Assembly: GCF_004295685.1 (NCBI RefSeq) | Contig: NZ_AP019368.1 | Location: forward strand, 1-64,000 | Reading direction: 5' to 3' | Source of the DNA: Fluviispira sanaruensis | GTDB taxonomy: Bacteria; Bdellovibrionota_B; Oligoflexia; Silvanigrellales; Silvanigrellaceae | DNA: 64,000 bases | The notes under the pieces: model-generated | The model's input: only the letters and a program-made list of their open reading frames with translations | What the model was told of the DNA's origin: nothing | Database searches by the model: none | Shown here: positions 29,352 through 38,675 of the stretch, piece by piece | Layout of the letters: the number at the start of each line of letters is the position of its first letter | Numbering within the stretch: the first letter of the stretch is position 1 | Position numbers and translations under genes: made by a program

Positions 29352-31518
29352 GAATTTCTTCTTTGCTAAGTTTAAAGCTTTCACCTTTTATTTGATTTAA
29401 TTGTTCTTGACTCGCATTATCAAGAATTTGAGAAGCCGTTTGGATTTTGTCGATTAGAGATTTTTTAATGTATTCATCAACAGTATCAACACCAAGTAAA
29501 TGTATTACGAGACATTTTTCTGCATTTTGTCCAATACGGTGGAAACGCGCTTGAGACTGAACGTAGCTTCCTCCATCAAAATTAAGATCCATATAAATCA
29601 TGGTGTCTGCCTTCATTTTTCCGTCTCGCGGCAATAAAGTCAAACCTTCTTTTGCCGATTGAGGAGTAGCTATAAAGAGGCGGCACTCAGGATTATTTTG
29701 AAACTGTTCTATACTATGGGCGCGCTCTTCAATATTCATTTCACCCGTGTGAGCAACGGCACCCCATGTTTCTTGGTAGGTTTCTGCAAGATAATTTACG
29801 TTGCCCACAAAGTGGCTCCATAAAATAACTTTCTTCGTTTCGTCAGAGAAAATATCGGTTAAGAGATCTTCTAACTCAGAAAGTTTTGCATTTGTTCCAT
29901 CGTACTTAGGATCAATTAGTTTTGGATTCGATGCAATTTGAGACAAACGTAACAGACGAACAACTATGTTATTTGCTTGACTCGCATATTCTTCAGGACT
30001 CATGTTTTCGATTTCACTGCGAACAGAATCACGCATTTTGGCGTAAATTGTTTTTTGCTCAGCTTTTAATTCAATTGCATAATCTTTAAATATAATAGGA
30101 GGTAAATCTAGAACTTCATTTTTTAAACGTCTTAAGCTTGTGGCAAGAATTCTTTTTCTCAATTCTTCACCATTGCGAACACCCATGAATTTTTCAATTT
30201 TAACTTTTCTGCGCCCTTGATTTATTTCTAGGATATCTATGTAACAGAAGGTGTTTTTAAATGCCGGAAAACTGGTGCCGAAAGTATTCCCATTGTCCAT
30301 GACAAAATATTGAGCGAAAAGGTCGAGTGGTCTATTTGCAATTGGAGTACCTGTTGCAATGACACAGCGTTTAGCGCTGTTACGTATATATTTTGCGCTG
30401 ATAGTTGTCTGAGCATTTAAGTTTTTAATTCTTTGGCTTTCATCAAAAACAAGCATACCTTCGCCTTCTTTAATCCACTCTGAAAGAGCTTCTTTTTCAA
30501 GGCGGATACCTTCATAATGGACAATAAATATTTGTGAAGGGCTTTTTAAGAGTTTTGCTCTTTGAGCAGGAGATCCTTCAATAACAGTATATGGAATTGA
30601 AGTTGCGAGAGACATTTCTTCTTGCCAAGTTCTGATAAGAGATTTTGGTGCCACAATTAGGCATCTATCAATTGTTTTACTTTGCAAAAGCATTGCGACA
30701 GAAGATGCAATCTGAAAACTTTTACCACAACCCATTTCATCCAATAAAGCACAAGCTGGATTTTGTAAAAGAAATTCGATCCCTACTAATTGGTGAGAAT
30801 ATGGTTTTCTTTTAAAGGAAAATAAAGATATTTGCTGTTTAATTTTTTCAAGAAGTTCTAGCTGTGGTTTTGAATAATTAGAGATTACAGATCCATGTAA
30901 AGCCATGGCTTCACTGCCTTGTAATGCATTTACTTCAGTAGAGAGATCGAATTCTTCAAACCAGCTTTCTCTTAATATTAATTTACCGAGTTTACTAGGT
31001 GCAATATGTGCATAGTATTTGCTTTTAACAAACTCTTTGATTTCTTGAAATGCATTATCTGTTAATTTAAATCCTTTGCCCAAAATATCGAATAAATCGT
31101 CAAAACTTGCTATATAAACTTTCCAAAGTCTTTCTTCAGGTTCCCATTGACGTTCATTGCGATCAAGACCTTTAATCCTGTCAATTGTATTTTGATTATA
31201 GTTAAATGTAACTTTAAAAATATTATTTTCAGAGTCGATTACTGTATTTGTATTTAAATATCGACCTTCTTCATATATTTTGGAGATATTTTCTATAATT
31301 CTTGAAATATGTTTTGCGGGAAGAGGTTTGACATTATCTATTTTAATTTTTTTTAAATATAATGTCCCAATAATTTCCTGTTTCTCAAATTGAGGTTGAG
31401 CAATTGCAACAGGTTTTGTTTCATTTGTTTTGTCTTCAATAATGCCAAATGTCAAACGAACGGGTCCTTTGGGGGGTTTTGGACGATATGTATTCCTGTT
31501 GTTACCTCTAAATCCCAT
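29338..31518 (-). CDS. SNF2-family helicase with HARP-like N-terminal region
   Basis: Superfamily 2 ATPase that likely remodels or translocates on DNA. The 726-residue product has motif I LLDEMGCGKS, Ia LIVAPKSLIRTW, II LVFDESQRIKN, III ATGTPIANRPLDLF, and V/VI with QARFHRIGQNAEKCLV in the C-terminal helicase lobe. The N-terminal part (about 60-160) includes RLWKVYIASFDDLFDIL, similar to HARP modules of SMARCAL1-type annealing helicases (inference). TTG 31533 is in frame, but GGAGAAG precedes ATG 31518. No restriction or DISARM-type partner gene is adjacent, so a repair role is as likely as defence. Confidence 0.88.
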   Translation of the reverse strand: MGFRGNNRNTYRPKPPKGPVRLTFGIIEDKTNETKPVAIAQPQFEKQEIIGTLYLKKIKIDNVKPLPAKHISRIIENISKIYEEGRYLNTNTVIDSENNIFKVTFNYNQNTIDRIKGLDRNERQWEPEERLWKVYIASFDDLFDILGKGFKLTDNAFQEIKEFVKSKYYAHIAPSKLGKLILRESWFEEFDLSTEVNALQGSEAMALHGSVISNYSKPQLELLEKIKQQISLFSFKRKPYSHQLVGIEFLLQNPACALLDEMGCGKSFQIASSVAMLLQSKTIDRCLIVAPKSLIRTWQEEMSLATSIPYTVIEGSPAQRAKLLKSPSQIFIVHYEGIRLEKEALSEWIKEGEGMLVFDESQRIKNLNAQTTISAKYIRNSAKRCVIATGTPIANRPLDLFAQYFVMDNGNTFGTSFPAFKNTFCYIDILEINQGRRKVKIEKFMGVRNGEELRKRILATSLRRLKNEVLDLPPIIFKDYAIELKAEQKTIYAKMRDSVRSEIENMSPEEYASQANNIVVRLLRLSQIASNPKLIDPKYDGTNAKLSELEDLLTDIFSDETKKVILWSHFVGNVNYLAETYQETWGAVAHTGEMNIEERAHSIEQFQNNPECRLFIATPQSAKEGLTLLPRDGKMKADTMIYMDLNFDGGSYVQSQARFHRIGQNAEKCLVIHLLGVDTVDEYIKKSLIDKIQTASQILDNASQEQLNQIKGESFKLSKEEILNIL

Positions 31519-31724
31519 ACTAAACTTCTCCAAAACAAATCAAAAAATAACAATGCTTCAATTTTTATACTCTCAAGCGGTGTGATTGGCCAAGAAGAAT
31601 ATAGAACTCTTTTTTTAGTCTTGTAGACAATACCACTTACTTTCTTTAAATTATCATTTGGTACATGCCAATAAGAAACATGTACTTTTATGAAAAAGAA
31701 CATTTGTCTCCTGGAGTCTTGGTT

Positions 31725-32348
31725 ATGGATAAAATTGTGTGCGTTGGCAAGAATTATCTCGATCACGCAAAAGAGCTAGGAGATGTCGTTCCTGAAAAAC
31801 CCGTGCTCTTTATAAAACCCAAAAGTGTGCTGAGAGCAGCAGTAAATCATGAAGAGCTTCTCCTCAGTATACCACAAAATATGGGATCATTGCATTATGA
31901 ATCGGAAATAGTTCTAAGACTTGATAAAGGTGGTTATAAACTCGATTTAAAAGATGCTGAGAAGGCTATAGGTGCTGTTTCAATTGGTCTCGATATGACT
32001 TTAAGAGACTTGCAAACAGCGCAAAAAAAAGCAGGACAGCCATGGACGACAAGTAAAGTATTTCCAGACAGCGTGGTTGTTGGATCTTGGTTAAGAATTT
32101 CAGAATTTCCAAATTATTTAAATGAAAAATTCTCTTTTTCTTTAGATGATAAAATTAAGCAAGAGGGTTTTGGAAAAGATATGCGATTCAGTCCAGCAGA
32201 ATGCGTTGCATATATAAGTGAATTCTTCCCACTTGTAGCAGGAGATCTTATATTTACTGGAACTCCTGCTGGGGTAGGGCCTGTGTTATCTGGACAAAAG
32301 GGGACTCTCAATTTTGCATCAATAAGATATAGTGTTTGTTGGAATTAA
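31725..32348 (+). CDS. Fumarylacetoacetate hydrolase (FAH) family protein
   Basis: Members hydrolyse C-C bonds in acylpyruvates or act as oxaloacetate tautomerases/decarboxylases. The 207-residue product begins MDKIVCVGKNYLDHAKELG, with KPVLFIKPKSVL, the metal-binding LHYESEIVLRL and the GLDMTLRDLQ segment, ending with SPAECVAYIS and the GDLIFTGTPAGVGPV loop. The small single-domain size fits the YcgM-like subgroup. In-frame ATGs at 31665 and 31680 exist, but the family start and a GGAG site favour 31725. Its stop overlaps the convergent adenosyltransferase stop by 4 bp (TTAA). Confidence 0.9.
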   Translation: MDKIVCVGKNYLDHAKELGDVVPEKPVLFIKPKSVLRAAVNHEELLLSIPQNMGSLHYESEIVLRLDKGGYKLDLKDAEKAIGAVSIGLDMTLRDLQTAQKKAGQPWTTSKVFPDSVVVGSWLRISEFPNYLNEKFSFSLDDKIKQEGFGKDMRFSPAECVAYISEFFPLVAGDLIFTGTPAGVGPVLSGQKGTLNFASIRYSVCWN

Positions 32349-32941
32349 ATTTTAAGAGAGCGAACACCTAAAGACTTGTTCCATGTCATTTCGGATTTAG
32401 CAGAAACTCGTTGAACCCAGCGAGCGAGTACAAAAAATAAATCTGAAAGTCTATTGATATATATTAATGCAAAATTATTAATTTCTTCTTCTTTCGCTAA
32501 CGAAACAATAAATCTTTCTGCTCGTCTGCAAACTGTGCGAGCAAAATGCAAATATGAATTTAAAAGAGTTCCTCCAGGAAGAACAAATTCTTTTAGCGGC
32601 TCTAAGCTAAGTTGACAATAATCAATTAATTTCTCTAATTGTAATATATCTGCTTCATTAATAAGAATCATATTTTTCCAACGAGAAGCAATTGGAGTAG
32701 CAAGATCGGATCCTAAATTAAACAAATCATTTTGAATTGCTGATAACCAATAGTTAATCTGAAGTGCTTGTTCCTCAGATATTTCTTGAGTATTTTGTAG
32801 ACAAATTCCAATGACACTATTTAACTCATCTATTGTGCCATAACTTTCTAATCTTAAGCTGTCTTTGCCAATACGACTGCCATCCGCAAGAGCGGTTGTG
32901 CCCTTATCACCTGTACGTGTGTAGACTTTTGTAACTCTCAT
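32345..32941 (-). CDS. ATP:cob(I)alamin adenosyltransferase, PduO type
   Basis: Transfers the adenosyl group of ATP to cob(I)alamin, making coenzyme B12. The 198-residue product has the PduO/MMAB marks TRTGDKGTTALADGSRIGKD at 6-25, LRLESYGTIDELNSVIG, and RRAERFIVSL near 150. A longer open frame reaches 33094, but the extra Cys/Tyr-rich stretch is not coding; ATG 32941 gives the canonical start MRVTKVYTRTGD. It lies 20 bp downstream of the second permease gene on the same strand, so it is probably the last gene of the BMP/ABC transporter operon. Confidence 0.92.
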   Translation of the reverse strand: MRVTKVYTRTGDKGTTALADGSRIGKDSLRLESYGTIDELNSVIGICLQNTQEISEEQALQINYWLSAIQNDLFNLGSDLATPIASRWKNMILINEADILQLEKLIDYCQLSLEPLKEFVLPGGTLLNSYLHFARTVCRRAERFIVSLAKEEEINNFALIYINRLSDLFFVLARWVQRVSAKSEMTWNKSLGVRSLKI

Positions 32942-32961
32942 TTTGACCCCAAAGGAATAAA

Positions 32962-33888
32962 TTACCGATTTCTTAAATAAGGTTGACCTAATGCTTTGGG
33001 TGGTCTGCTTTTGCCAACAAAACCAGCAACAACAACAATAGTAAGAATATAAGGAATGATCTGTATAAACTGAGCGGAAACAAAGAAATTCCAAATTTGA
33101 TTGAAAAGATCGATTGTAAAGTCAGGCTTCGGCATTTGGAAACCTTGTAAAGTGATTCCAAGAGCATCGAAGAAGCCAAATGCCAAGCAAGCTAAAGCAG
33201 CTGTTATTGGTTTCCAGCCACCGACAATAAGAGCAGCTAAAGCCATATAACCACGCCCGGCTGTCATATTTCGTGTGTAACCACTTGATAAGCATATAGA
33301 TAATGTTGCGCCGCCGAGACCAGCAAGAAAACCAGAGACCAAAACGCCTGACCAACGTGTTCGTATCACGTCGACACCAGAAGTTTGGAGTGCGTCGGGA
33401 TGTTCACCTGCAAATTTATGCCACATTCCGTAAGGTGTGAATTTAAATAAACACCAAATTAAAATAACAAGAGCCCAAGCAATCATAATGGGTGTGTATA
33501 TAAACCTACTTCCAATTGGAATTTCTGGTGTAGAACCCGTGTTTTGGAAAAGTATTTGAGAAAAAAATGGCACCGTACCCGTTGCTAAGATTGTAATAGC
33601 GGTTCCAACAACAATTTGGTTGGCTTTAAAATTAATAACGAAAACTCCATAAAGAATCGACATTAACATACCAGCTAAACCACCTGCTAGAAGTCCAAGG
33701 TAAGGGTTTTGAGTTAACGTCGTAACAGCGGCTGCGGCAAATGCGCCTGCAAGCATTTTGCCTTCGAGAGCAATGTTTATGATTCCACTTCTTTCACTAA
33801 AAAGACCACCAAGAGCAGCGAAGATAAGTGGAGCCGACATCCGAATAGTTGCGCCGCTTATAGAAATAGCAAGATTAATCCAGTCCAT
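32962..33888 (-). CDS. ABC transporter permease, BMP-linked nucleoside type
   Basis: Inner-membrane channel subunit of the BMP-type importer. The 308-residue product has about eight hydrophobic segments and conserved segments LGGLFSERSGIINIALEGKML and GRGYMALAALIVGGWKPITAALACLAFGF, which are read here in parts as the YufQ/NupQ-like permease pattern. Its ATG overlaps the upstream permease stop in TAATG, indicating translational coupling. Nucleoside specificity is known for related systems and is inferred here. Confidence 0.9.
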   Translation of the reverse strand: MDWINLAISISGATIRMSAPLIFAALGGLFSERSGIINIALEGKMLAGAFAAAAVTTLTQNPYLGLLAGGLAGMLMSILYGVFVINFKANQIVVGTAITILATGTVPFFSQILFQNTGSTPEIPIGSRFIYTPIMIAWALVILIWCLFKFTPYGMWHKFAGEHPDALQTSGVDVIRTRWSGVLVSGFLAGLGGATLSICLSSGYTRNMTAGRGYMALAALIVGGWKPITAALACLAFGFFDALGITLQGFQMPKPDFTIDLFNQIWNFFVSAQFIQIIPYILTIVVVAGFVGKSRPPKALGQPYLRNR

Positions 33889-34916
33889 TACAATTTAACC
33901 TTTTTAGCAGAAATGAATTTTTCCCATAAACCATCAGCAGATACAGCAAGGATTATTAATGCCTGTAATACAAGTGAAAGGTCAGAAGTGACATTGTGCG
34001 TGAATATTTCAAGATCGCTGGCGCCTTTTTGCAGGACGCCAAAAAGAAGTCCAGAAAATATAATGGCAATAGGGTTGCCACGCGCTAAAAATGCGACCGC
34101 GATCCCCGTAAAACCGTAGCCAGGCGAAAAGTCAAGTTTAAAGCATTCCGAGCGGCTTAAGACTTCTCCCACTCCAACAAGTCCAGCTAAACTTCCTGCA
34201 ATAAACATATTTAAAATTTGAGTTTTTGAAATACTAATGCAGGCAGTGGATGCTGCAGATTCATTGGAGCCAACGGCTCTTATTTCATATCCAAGGGGTG
34301 TGCGGTATAAAAATATCCAGACCAAAATCGCTACTATAATTGACAAAAAGAGTGCACTTGAAACAGGCGCGCTATCAAAAAATGCGAAGGACTCGAGTTT
34401 ATAATTTGGAGAAATAGGAATTGTTTGTGGGTTTTGAGTATTTGGATCCTTTAATAAATAAACAGTGACATAGCTTGCAATACCTGCAGCAACAAAGTTG
34501 AGCATAATGGTTGTTATGACTTCATGAGCGCCTCGTTTTGCTTTTAAGTATCCAGCAATACCCCCCCATATTCCTCCAGCTAATATTGCACAAATACCTG
34601 CAAAAATAGGTGCGATAAAAGGTGGAATTGAAGTGAAAAGCGCTCCAACGGATGCAGCCGCTAAAGCACCCATGGTAAGTTGCCCTTCTGCGCCAATATT
34701 AAAAAGTCCAGATTTAAATGCCATTGATACAGAAAGACCTGTTAAAATAAGCGGCATGCTATAAGTTAAAGTCATGCCTATATCGTAAGCGCTACCAAAA
34801 CCTGATGTTGTAAATATAAGAAAAACATTTAAAGGATTTTCACCTGCAAAATAAGTAACAAGCAAGCCTAAAAAAAGACCAATTATAGTAGCTGCTATGG
34901 GGCGAATGATATTCAC
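33888..34916 (-). CDS. ABC transporter permease, BMP-linked nucleoside type
   Basis: First of two permeases of the BMP-type importer. The product of 342 residues has many hydrophobic segments and the family pattern GLSVSMAFKSGLFNIGAEGQ, then YGFTGIAVAFLARGNPIAIIFSGLLFG near the end. ATG 34949 is open in frame, but AAGGAG stands seven bases before GTG 34916. That start overlaps the ATPase stop in GTGA, a coupled arrangement seen across this operon. Confidence 0.9.
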   Translation of the reverse strand: MNIIRPIAATIIGLFLGLLVTYFAGENPLNVFLIFTTSGFGSAYDIGMTLTYSMPLILTGLSVSMAFKSGLFNIGAEGQLTMGALAAASVGALFTSIPPFIAPIFAGICAILAGGIWGGIAGYLKAKRGAHEVITTIMLNFVAAGIASYVTVYLLKDPNTQNPQTIPISPNYKLESFAFFDSAPVSSALFLSIIVAILVWIFLYRTPLGYEIRAVGSNESAASTACISISKTQILNMFIAGSLAGLVGVGEVLSRSECFKLDFSPGYGFTGIAVAFLARGNPIAIIFSGLLFGVLQKGASDLEIFTHNVTSDLSLVLQALIILAVSADGLWEKFISAKKVKL

Positions 34917-36532
34917 TTTTGAACTCCTTCTTGGGGATGTCCGCCGCACATAGCAAGTCCAATCTGATATTCGTTTGCTTGGTCTCTTCTGTACTCTGCC
35001 ACAATTTCTCCTTCGTAGAGAACGATAATTCTATCTGAAAGCGTAGTGATTTCGTCTAGCTCAGAGGAAATGAGTAAAATTCCTACGCCTTTGTCTCTTT
35101 CTTCAACAATTTGTTTGTGTATAAATTCAATCGCACCAATATCAACTCCGCGCGTGGGATTAGCAGCAACTATGAAGTTTGGATTTTTGCCAAATTCTCT
35201 AGCAATTATTATTTTTTGTTGGTTGCCACCTGAAAAGCCAGTAGCTAAAAGCTCAGAATTTCGTGGCCGAACATCATATGTTTCCATTTCATTTTTAACA
35301 GTTTCTTTTATTTTTTTAATATTTTGTAAGAAACCGAAGCGAAACTTCGTTTCCCAATGTCGGCCAAGAATATAATTTTCTTCTGCAGACATATTTAATA
35401 ACAATCCTTCTGTATGTCTATCTTCAGGTATAAATCCAACATTGATATCAGCCATTTCTGAGCTTTTTTTATGCTTAATATCATTACCTAGAAGACTAAT
35501 TTCACCACTTGCAGGATTATTTTGGGAAGATTTTTTACCAAAGTACTTTTGTGGATGAAAAATAAGATCCAATAAATCGGATTGACCATTGCCTTCTACG
35601 CCAGCAATCCCGACTATTTCACCACCTGATACAGATAAATTTATTTTATTTAATAAATTTCTTTTTGAATCTTTTGTTTTATAATCTTTTAAAGTTACAT
35701 TAGTTATATTTAAGACTGGTCCTCTTAAATTAGTATTGCAAGGAATTTTTGGTTTAAGATTGACATTTCTGCCAACCATCATCGAAGCTATTTTTTCTTC
35801 ATTGGCTTCTTTTGTCTCTAAATTTCCGATCACTTGCCCGCTTCTAAATATAGTTATATGATCAGTAAAGTTAAGAACTTCTTTTAACTTATGCGTAACT
35901 ATGATAATAGTCTTGCCTTCATCTTTTAATTTCTTTAAATTAACAAAAAGTTCATCAACTTCAAGTGGAGTTAAAACGGCAGTAGGTTCATCGAGTATGA
36001 GAATTTCTGCATCACGGTATAAGAGTTTTAATATTTCAATTCTTTGTTGCATTCCAACAGGAAGTTTAGATATTTTAATATCCAATGGTACGCTTAATCC
36101 ATATTTTTTAGCAATATTTTCAATTTTAATCTTAGCTTTTTTGCGGTCAATAATATTGAGAGAAAGTGGTATGAAAGGAAGTTTTAAACTATCACTTTCA
36201 TCACCCAGAATTATATTGTCTAAACCAGTCGCTGTTTCTGCAAGCATAAAATGCTGATGTACCATGCCAATACCGTTTTTTATTGCATCTCTTGGCGAGT
36301 TCCAATGTTGAGGTTTTCCATTTACGAGTACTTCTCCAGAATCCTCTTTATATAAGCCAAATAGAATTTTCATAGCTGTCGATTTTCCAGCTCCATTTTC
36401 TCCAACAAGTGCTCTTATTGAACCTTTAGGAACGGAAAAACTTATTTTATTATTAGCAATTATTTTTCCAAATGTTTTTGTAACGGATCGAAATTCAAAA
36501 GCAATTTGGTTCTTTGTTTCATTACTTTTCAT
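34913..36532 (-). CDS. ABC transporter ATP-binding protein with two nucleotide-binding domains (RbsA-like)
   Basis: Energises the BMP-type importer. The product has two tandem ABC domains. The first has Walker A GENGAGKST near 43, LPVGMQQRIEILKLL as signature and ILILDEPTAVLTP as Walker B. The second has GVEGNGQSDLLD in place of Walker A and FSGGNQQKIIIARE as signature, then FIVAANPTRGVDIGA. The altered second P-loop is normal for the RbsA/YufO group, where one site is catalytic. The start is uncertain: ATG 36532 and ATG 36547 both lack a good ribosome site. It lies 57 bp downstream of the third BMP gene. Confidence 0.92.
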   Translation of the reverse strand: MKSNETKNQIAFEFRSVTKTFGKIIANNKISFSVPKGSIRALVGENGAGKSTAMKILFGLYKEDSGEVLVNGKPQHWNSPRDAIKNGIGMVHQHFMLAETATGLDNIILGDESDSLKLPFIPLSLNIIDRKKAKIKIENIAKKYGLSVPLDIKISKLPVGMQQRIEILKLLYRDAEILILDEPTAVLTPLEVDELFVNLKKLKDEGKTIIIVTHKLKEVLNFTDHITIFRSGQVIGNLETKEANEEKIASMMVGRNVNLKPKIPCNTNLRGPVLNITNVTLKDYKTKDSKRNLLNKINLSVSGGEIVGIAGVEGNGQSDLLDLIFHPQKYFGKKSSQNNPASGEISLLGNDIKHKKSSEMADINVGFIPEDRHTEGLLLNMSAEENYILGRHWETKFRFGFLQNIKKIKETVKNEMETYDVRPRNSELLATGFSGGNQQKIIIAREFGKNPNFIVAANPTRGVDIGAIEFIHKQIVEERDKGVGILLISSELDEITTLSDRIIVLYEGEIVAEYRRDQANEYQIGLAMCGGHPQEGVQK

Positions 36533-36588
36533 AATATATAATACCATTTATCATTAAAAATTAACTAAATAAAATTATTATTAAAACC

Positions 36589-37629
36589 TTATTTTCCTAC
36601 TTGATAAAAATCTGGGACTTTAATTTTATGAGAAATTATATTTTTTCTTATATTATCAATTTTATCTCTCTCTTGAAGAGTAAAAAGTGGTTCATTGTAT
36701 TTATCGTATGCCCAATTGACTCCATCATTGTCAAAACCATATCGAATAACGCCGGTTGAAAATTTATTTTCTATAAAATCTTTAATTGCAGCATATATTT
36801 TAACACTTACTTTTTTTTCCATGCTTGTTAATACAAGCCCTGGTTGCAAATAATTTTGATTGGAATCAACTCCTATAACATAATTTTTCTTTTTAGAGTT
36901 TTTCTTGCTGACTTCCGCAACTGCGTCAAACACCCCTTGTGAAGAAGCTCCTGCGGCGACAAATATGATATCATTATCTTGATTATACATAGATAGTGCA
37001 AGTTCTTTTGCTTTAGTAGGGTTATTCCATGCCGTAGGAGAAACGCCTACATATGTTTCTGTTATTTTAATTTTAGGATTTATATATTCAGCACCTGATT
37101 TATAACCTAAAGCAAATCTTTTTATTAGCGGAATTTCCATGCCACCAATAAAACCAATATGATTTGTTTTTGATTTCATAGCTGCAATTGCACCAATTAA
37201 AAAACTACCTTCATGCTCTTGAAATGAAATAGAGCGAATATTTTCTGCTTTAACGGAAGAATCGACAAGAACATATTTTTGTTTTGGAAATTTTTTGGCC
37301 ATTTTTTCAACGACATCTGCATTATTAAAACCAACAGCAATGATGAGCCCACAGTCTCCATTTGAAAGAGTTCTGACAAAATGAGTCGATTGTGAATCTT
37401 CTTTTACTGTTACGTATTTACTTTCTTTTGATAATTTAAAATCGGATTGAGCTTTTAAAAAGCCTTCATACGCTGATTGGTTAAATGATTTATCATCTTT
37501 TCCACCTTTATCAAGTATAAGACAGATTTTATTGTTTATTTCTGCGTATGCATTTAACGATAGAGTTATAAAAGAAAAAATAGCTAAAATTTTTACCGCT
37601 ATTTTCTTTGTAAAATTATATGATAGCAT
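36589..37629 (-). CDS. BMP family substrate-binding protein (copy 1, transporter-proximal)
   Basis: Periplasmic binding protein of the basic membrane protein (BMP/PnrA/Med) family, which delivers purine nucleosides to ABC importers in characterised cases. The 346-residue product has a signal peptide ending AYA|E, then KICLILDKGGKDDKSFNQSAYEGF and the later HEGSFLIGAIAAMKSKTNHIGFIGGMEIPLIKRF (in pieces), all family marks. ATG 37647 is in frame and would overlap the upstream gene; ATG 37629 gives a better signal peptide. It is the last of three tandem paralogues and precedes the ATPase gene. Confidence 0.9.
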   Translation of the reverse strand: MLSYNFTKKIAVKILAIFSFITLSLNAYAEINNKICLILDKGGKDDKSFNQSAYEGFLKAQSDFKLSKESKYVTVKEDSQSTHFVRTLSNGDCGLIIAVGFNNADVVEKMAKKFPKQKYVLVDSSVKAENIRSISFQEHEGSFLIGAIAAMKSKTNHIGFIGGMEIPLIKRFALGYKSGAEYINPKIKITETYVGVSPTAWNNPTKAKELALSMYNQDNDIIFVAAGASSQGVFDAVAEVSKKNSKKKNYVIGVDSNQNYLQPGLVLTSMEKKVSVKIYAAIKDFIENKFSTGVIRYGFDNDGVNWAYDKYNEPLFTLQERDKIDNIRKNIISHKIKVPDFYQVGK

Positions 37630-37630
37630 A

Positions 37631-38647
37631 TTATTTCTTAACCTCATTATAATAATCAGGAACTGGAATTTTTCCTGTTATAATATCGTTTTTAATTCGC
37701 TCAATTTTTTCTAAATCTTTTTCCGTGAATAATTTTTCATTGTAGCTGTCGAAGGCCCAATTGACTCCGTCATGCTCTAGTCCATAGGAATGAGTCCCAG
37801 TCATAAATTTATCATCAATTACGGATTGAATGGTGTTTACAACTGTAGCGGCAACCCCTTTGGTCATACTTGTGAGAATAATACCAGGTTTAATCCAGTT
37901 TTGATTGGAATCACAGCCAATCGCATATTTTTTATGTTTTAAATTTTCTTTTTTTTCAGCAGCATTAAAAACACCTAAACCTGAACCTCCTGCAGCATGA
38001 AAAATAATATCAGCACCTTGTCTATATTGATTGAGAGCAATTTCTTGTGCTTTTGTAGGATTATTCCATGCTTCAATGGATATTCCGACAAAAGCAGAAA
38101 GTATTTTAATTTCGGGATTGATATACTTTGCGCCCGCTTTATATCCTGTTTCAAATCTTCGAATAAGAGGTATATCCATTCCTCCAATAAAACCAATTTC
38201 ATTTGTTTTTGACTTAATTGCAGCAATAGTACCAACTAAAAATGCACCCTGGTCTTCTCTATAGACAATGGAGCGAACATTTTTTTCATTGATAATAGAA
38301 TCAATAAGAACAAATTTTTGTTGAGGATATGTAGGAATAAGAGCTTTTATTGCATCAGCATTGTTTATGCCGATTGAAAAAATAACTGCGCAATTGCCTT
38401 TTGCGAAAGAACGAATTACCTGTTTAAGTTGTGCATCTTCCTTGGCATCAATTACTTTACTTTCCTTTGAAATAGGTAAAGTTTTTAAGGCAGTTTGGAA
38501 TCCCTCATATGCTGCTTGATTAAAAGAACGATCATCCTTACCAGCCTTATCGAGAATCATACATATTTTTGGATTTGGAGCAGCATGAATTGATTGTGTG
38601 TGGAGTGACATTGATAGAAAGAAAATAGAGCTAAGAATATTCTTCAT
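37631..38647 (-). CDS. BMP family substrate-binding protein (copy 2)
   Basis: The 338-residue product has signal peptide MKNILSSIFFLSMSLHTQSIHA|A, then PKICMILDKAGKDDRSFNQAAYEGF, DQGAFLVGTIAAIKSKTNEIGFIGG and GVNWAFDSYNEKLFTEKDLE (in pieces). It aligns over its full length with the copies on either side, so the three arose by tandem duplication. It lies 28 bp downstream of copy 3 and 1 bp upstream of copy 1's preferred start. Whether the copies bind the same nucleoside cannot be told from sequence. Confidence 0.9.
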   Translation of the reverse strand: MKNILSSIFFLSMSLHTQSIHAAPNPKICMILDKAGKDDRSFNQAAYEGFQTALKTLPISKESKVIDAKEDAQLKQVIRSFAKGNCAVIFSIGINNADAIKALIPTYPQQKFVLIDSIINEKNVRSIVYREDQGAFLVGTIAAIKSKTNEIGFIGGMDIPLIRRFETGYKAGAKYINPEIKILSAFVGISIEAWNNPTKAQEIALNQYRQGADIIFHAAGGSGLGVFNAAEKKENLKHKKYAIGCDSNQNWIKPGIILTSMTKGVAATVVNTIQSVIDDKFMTGTHSYGLEHDGVNWAFDSYNEKLFTEKDLEKIERIKNDIITGKIPVPDYYNEVKK

Positions 38648-38675
38648 TTTAAGTTAAAACCTTTCAAAGGGAATA

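Noticed and set aside
29338-31518. DISARM or other defence locus based on the SNF2 helicase
   Set aside because: No methylase, PLD nuclease or DUF1998-like partner is present in the neighbouring genes.
32942-33094. N-terminal extension of the cobalamin adenosyltransferase
   Set aside because: It runs through the permease gene, is Cys/Tyr-rich and lies before the canonical MRVTKVYTRTGD start.
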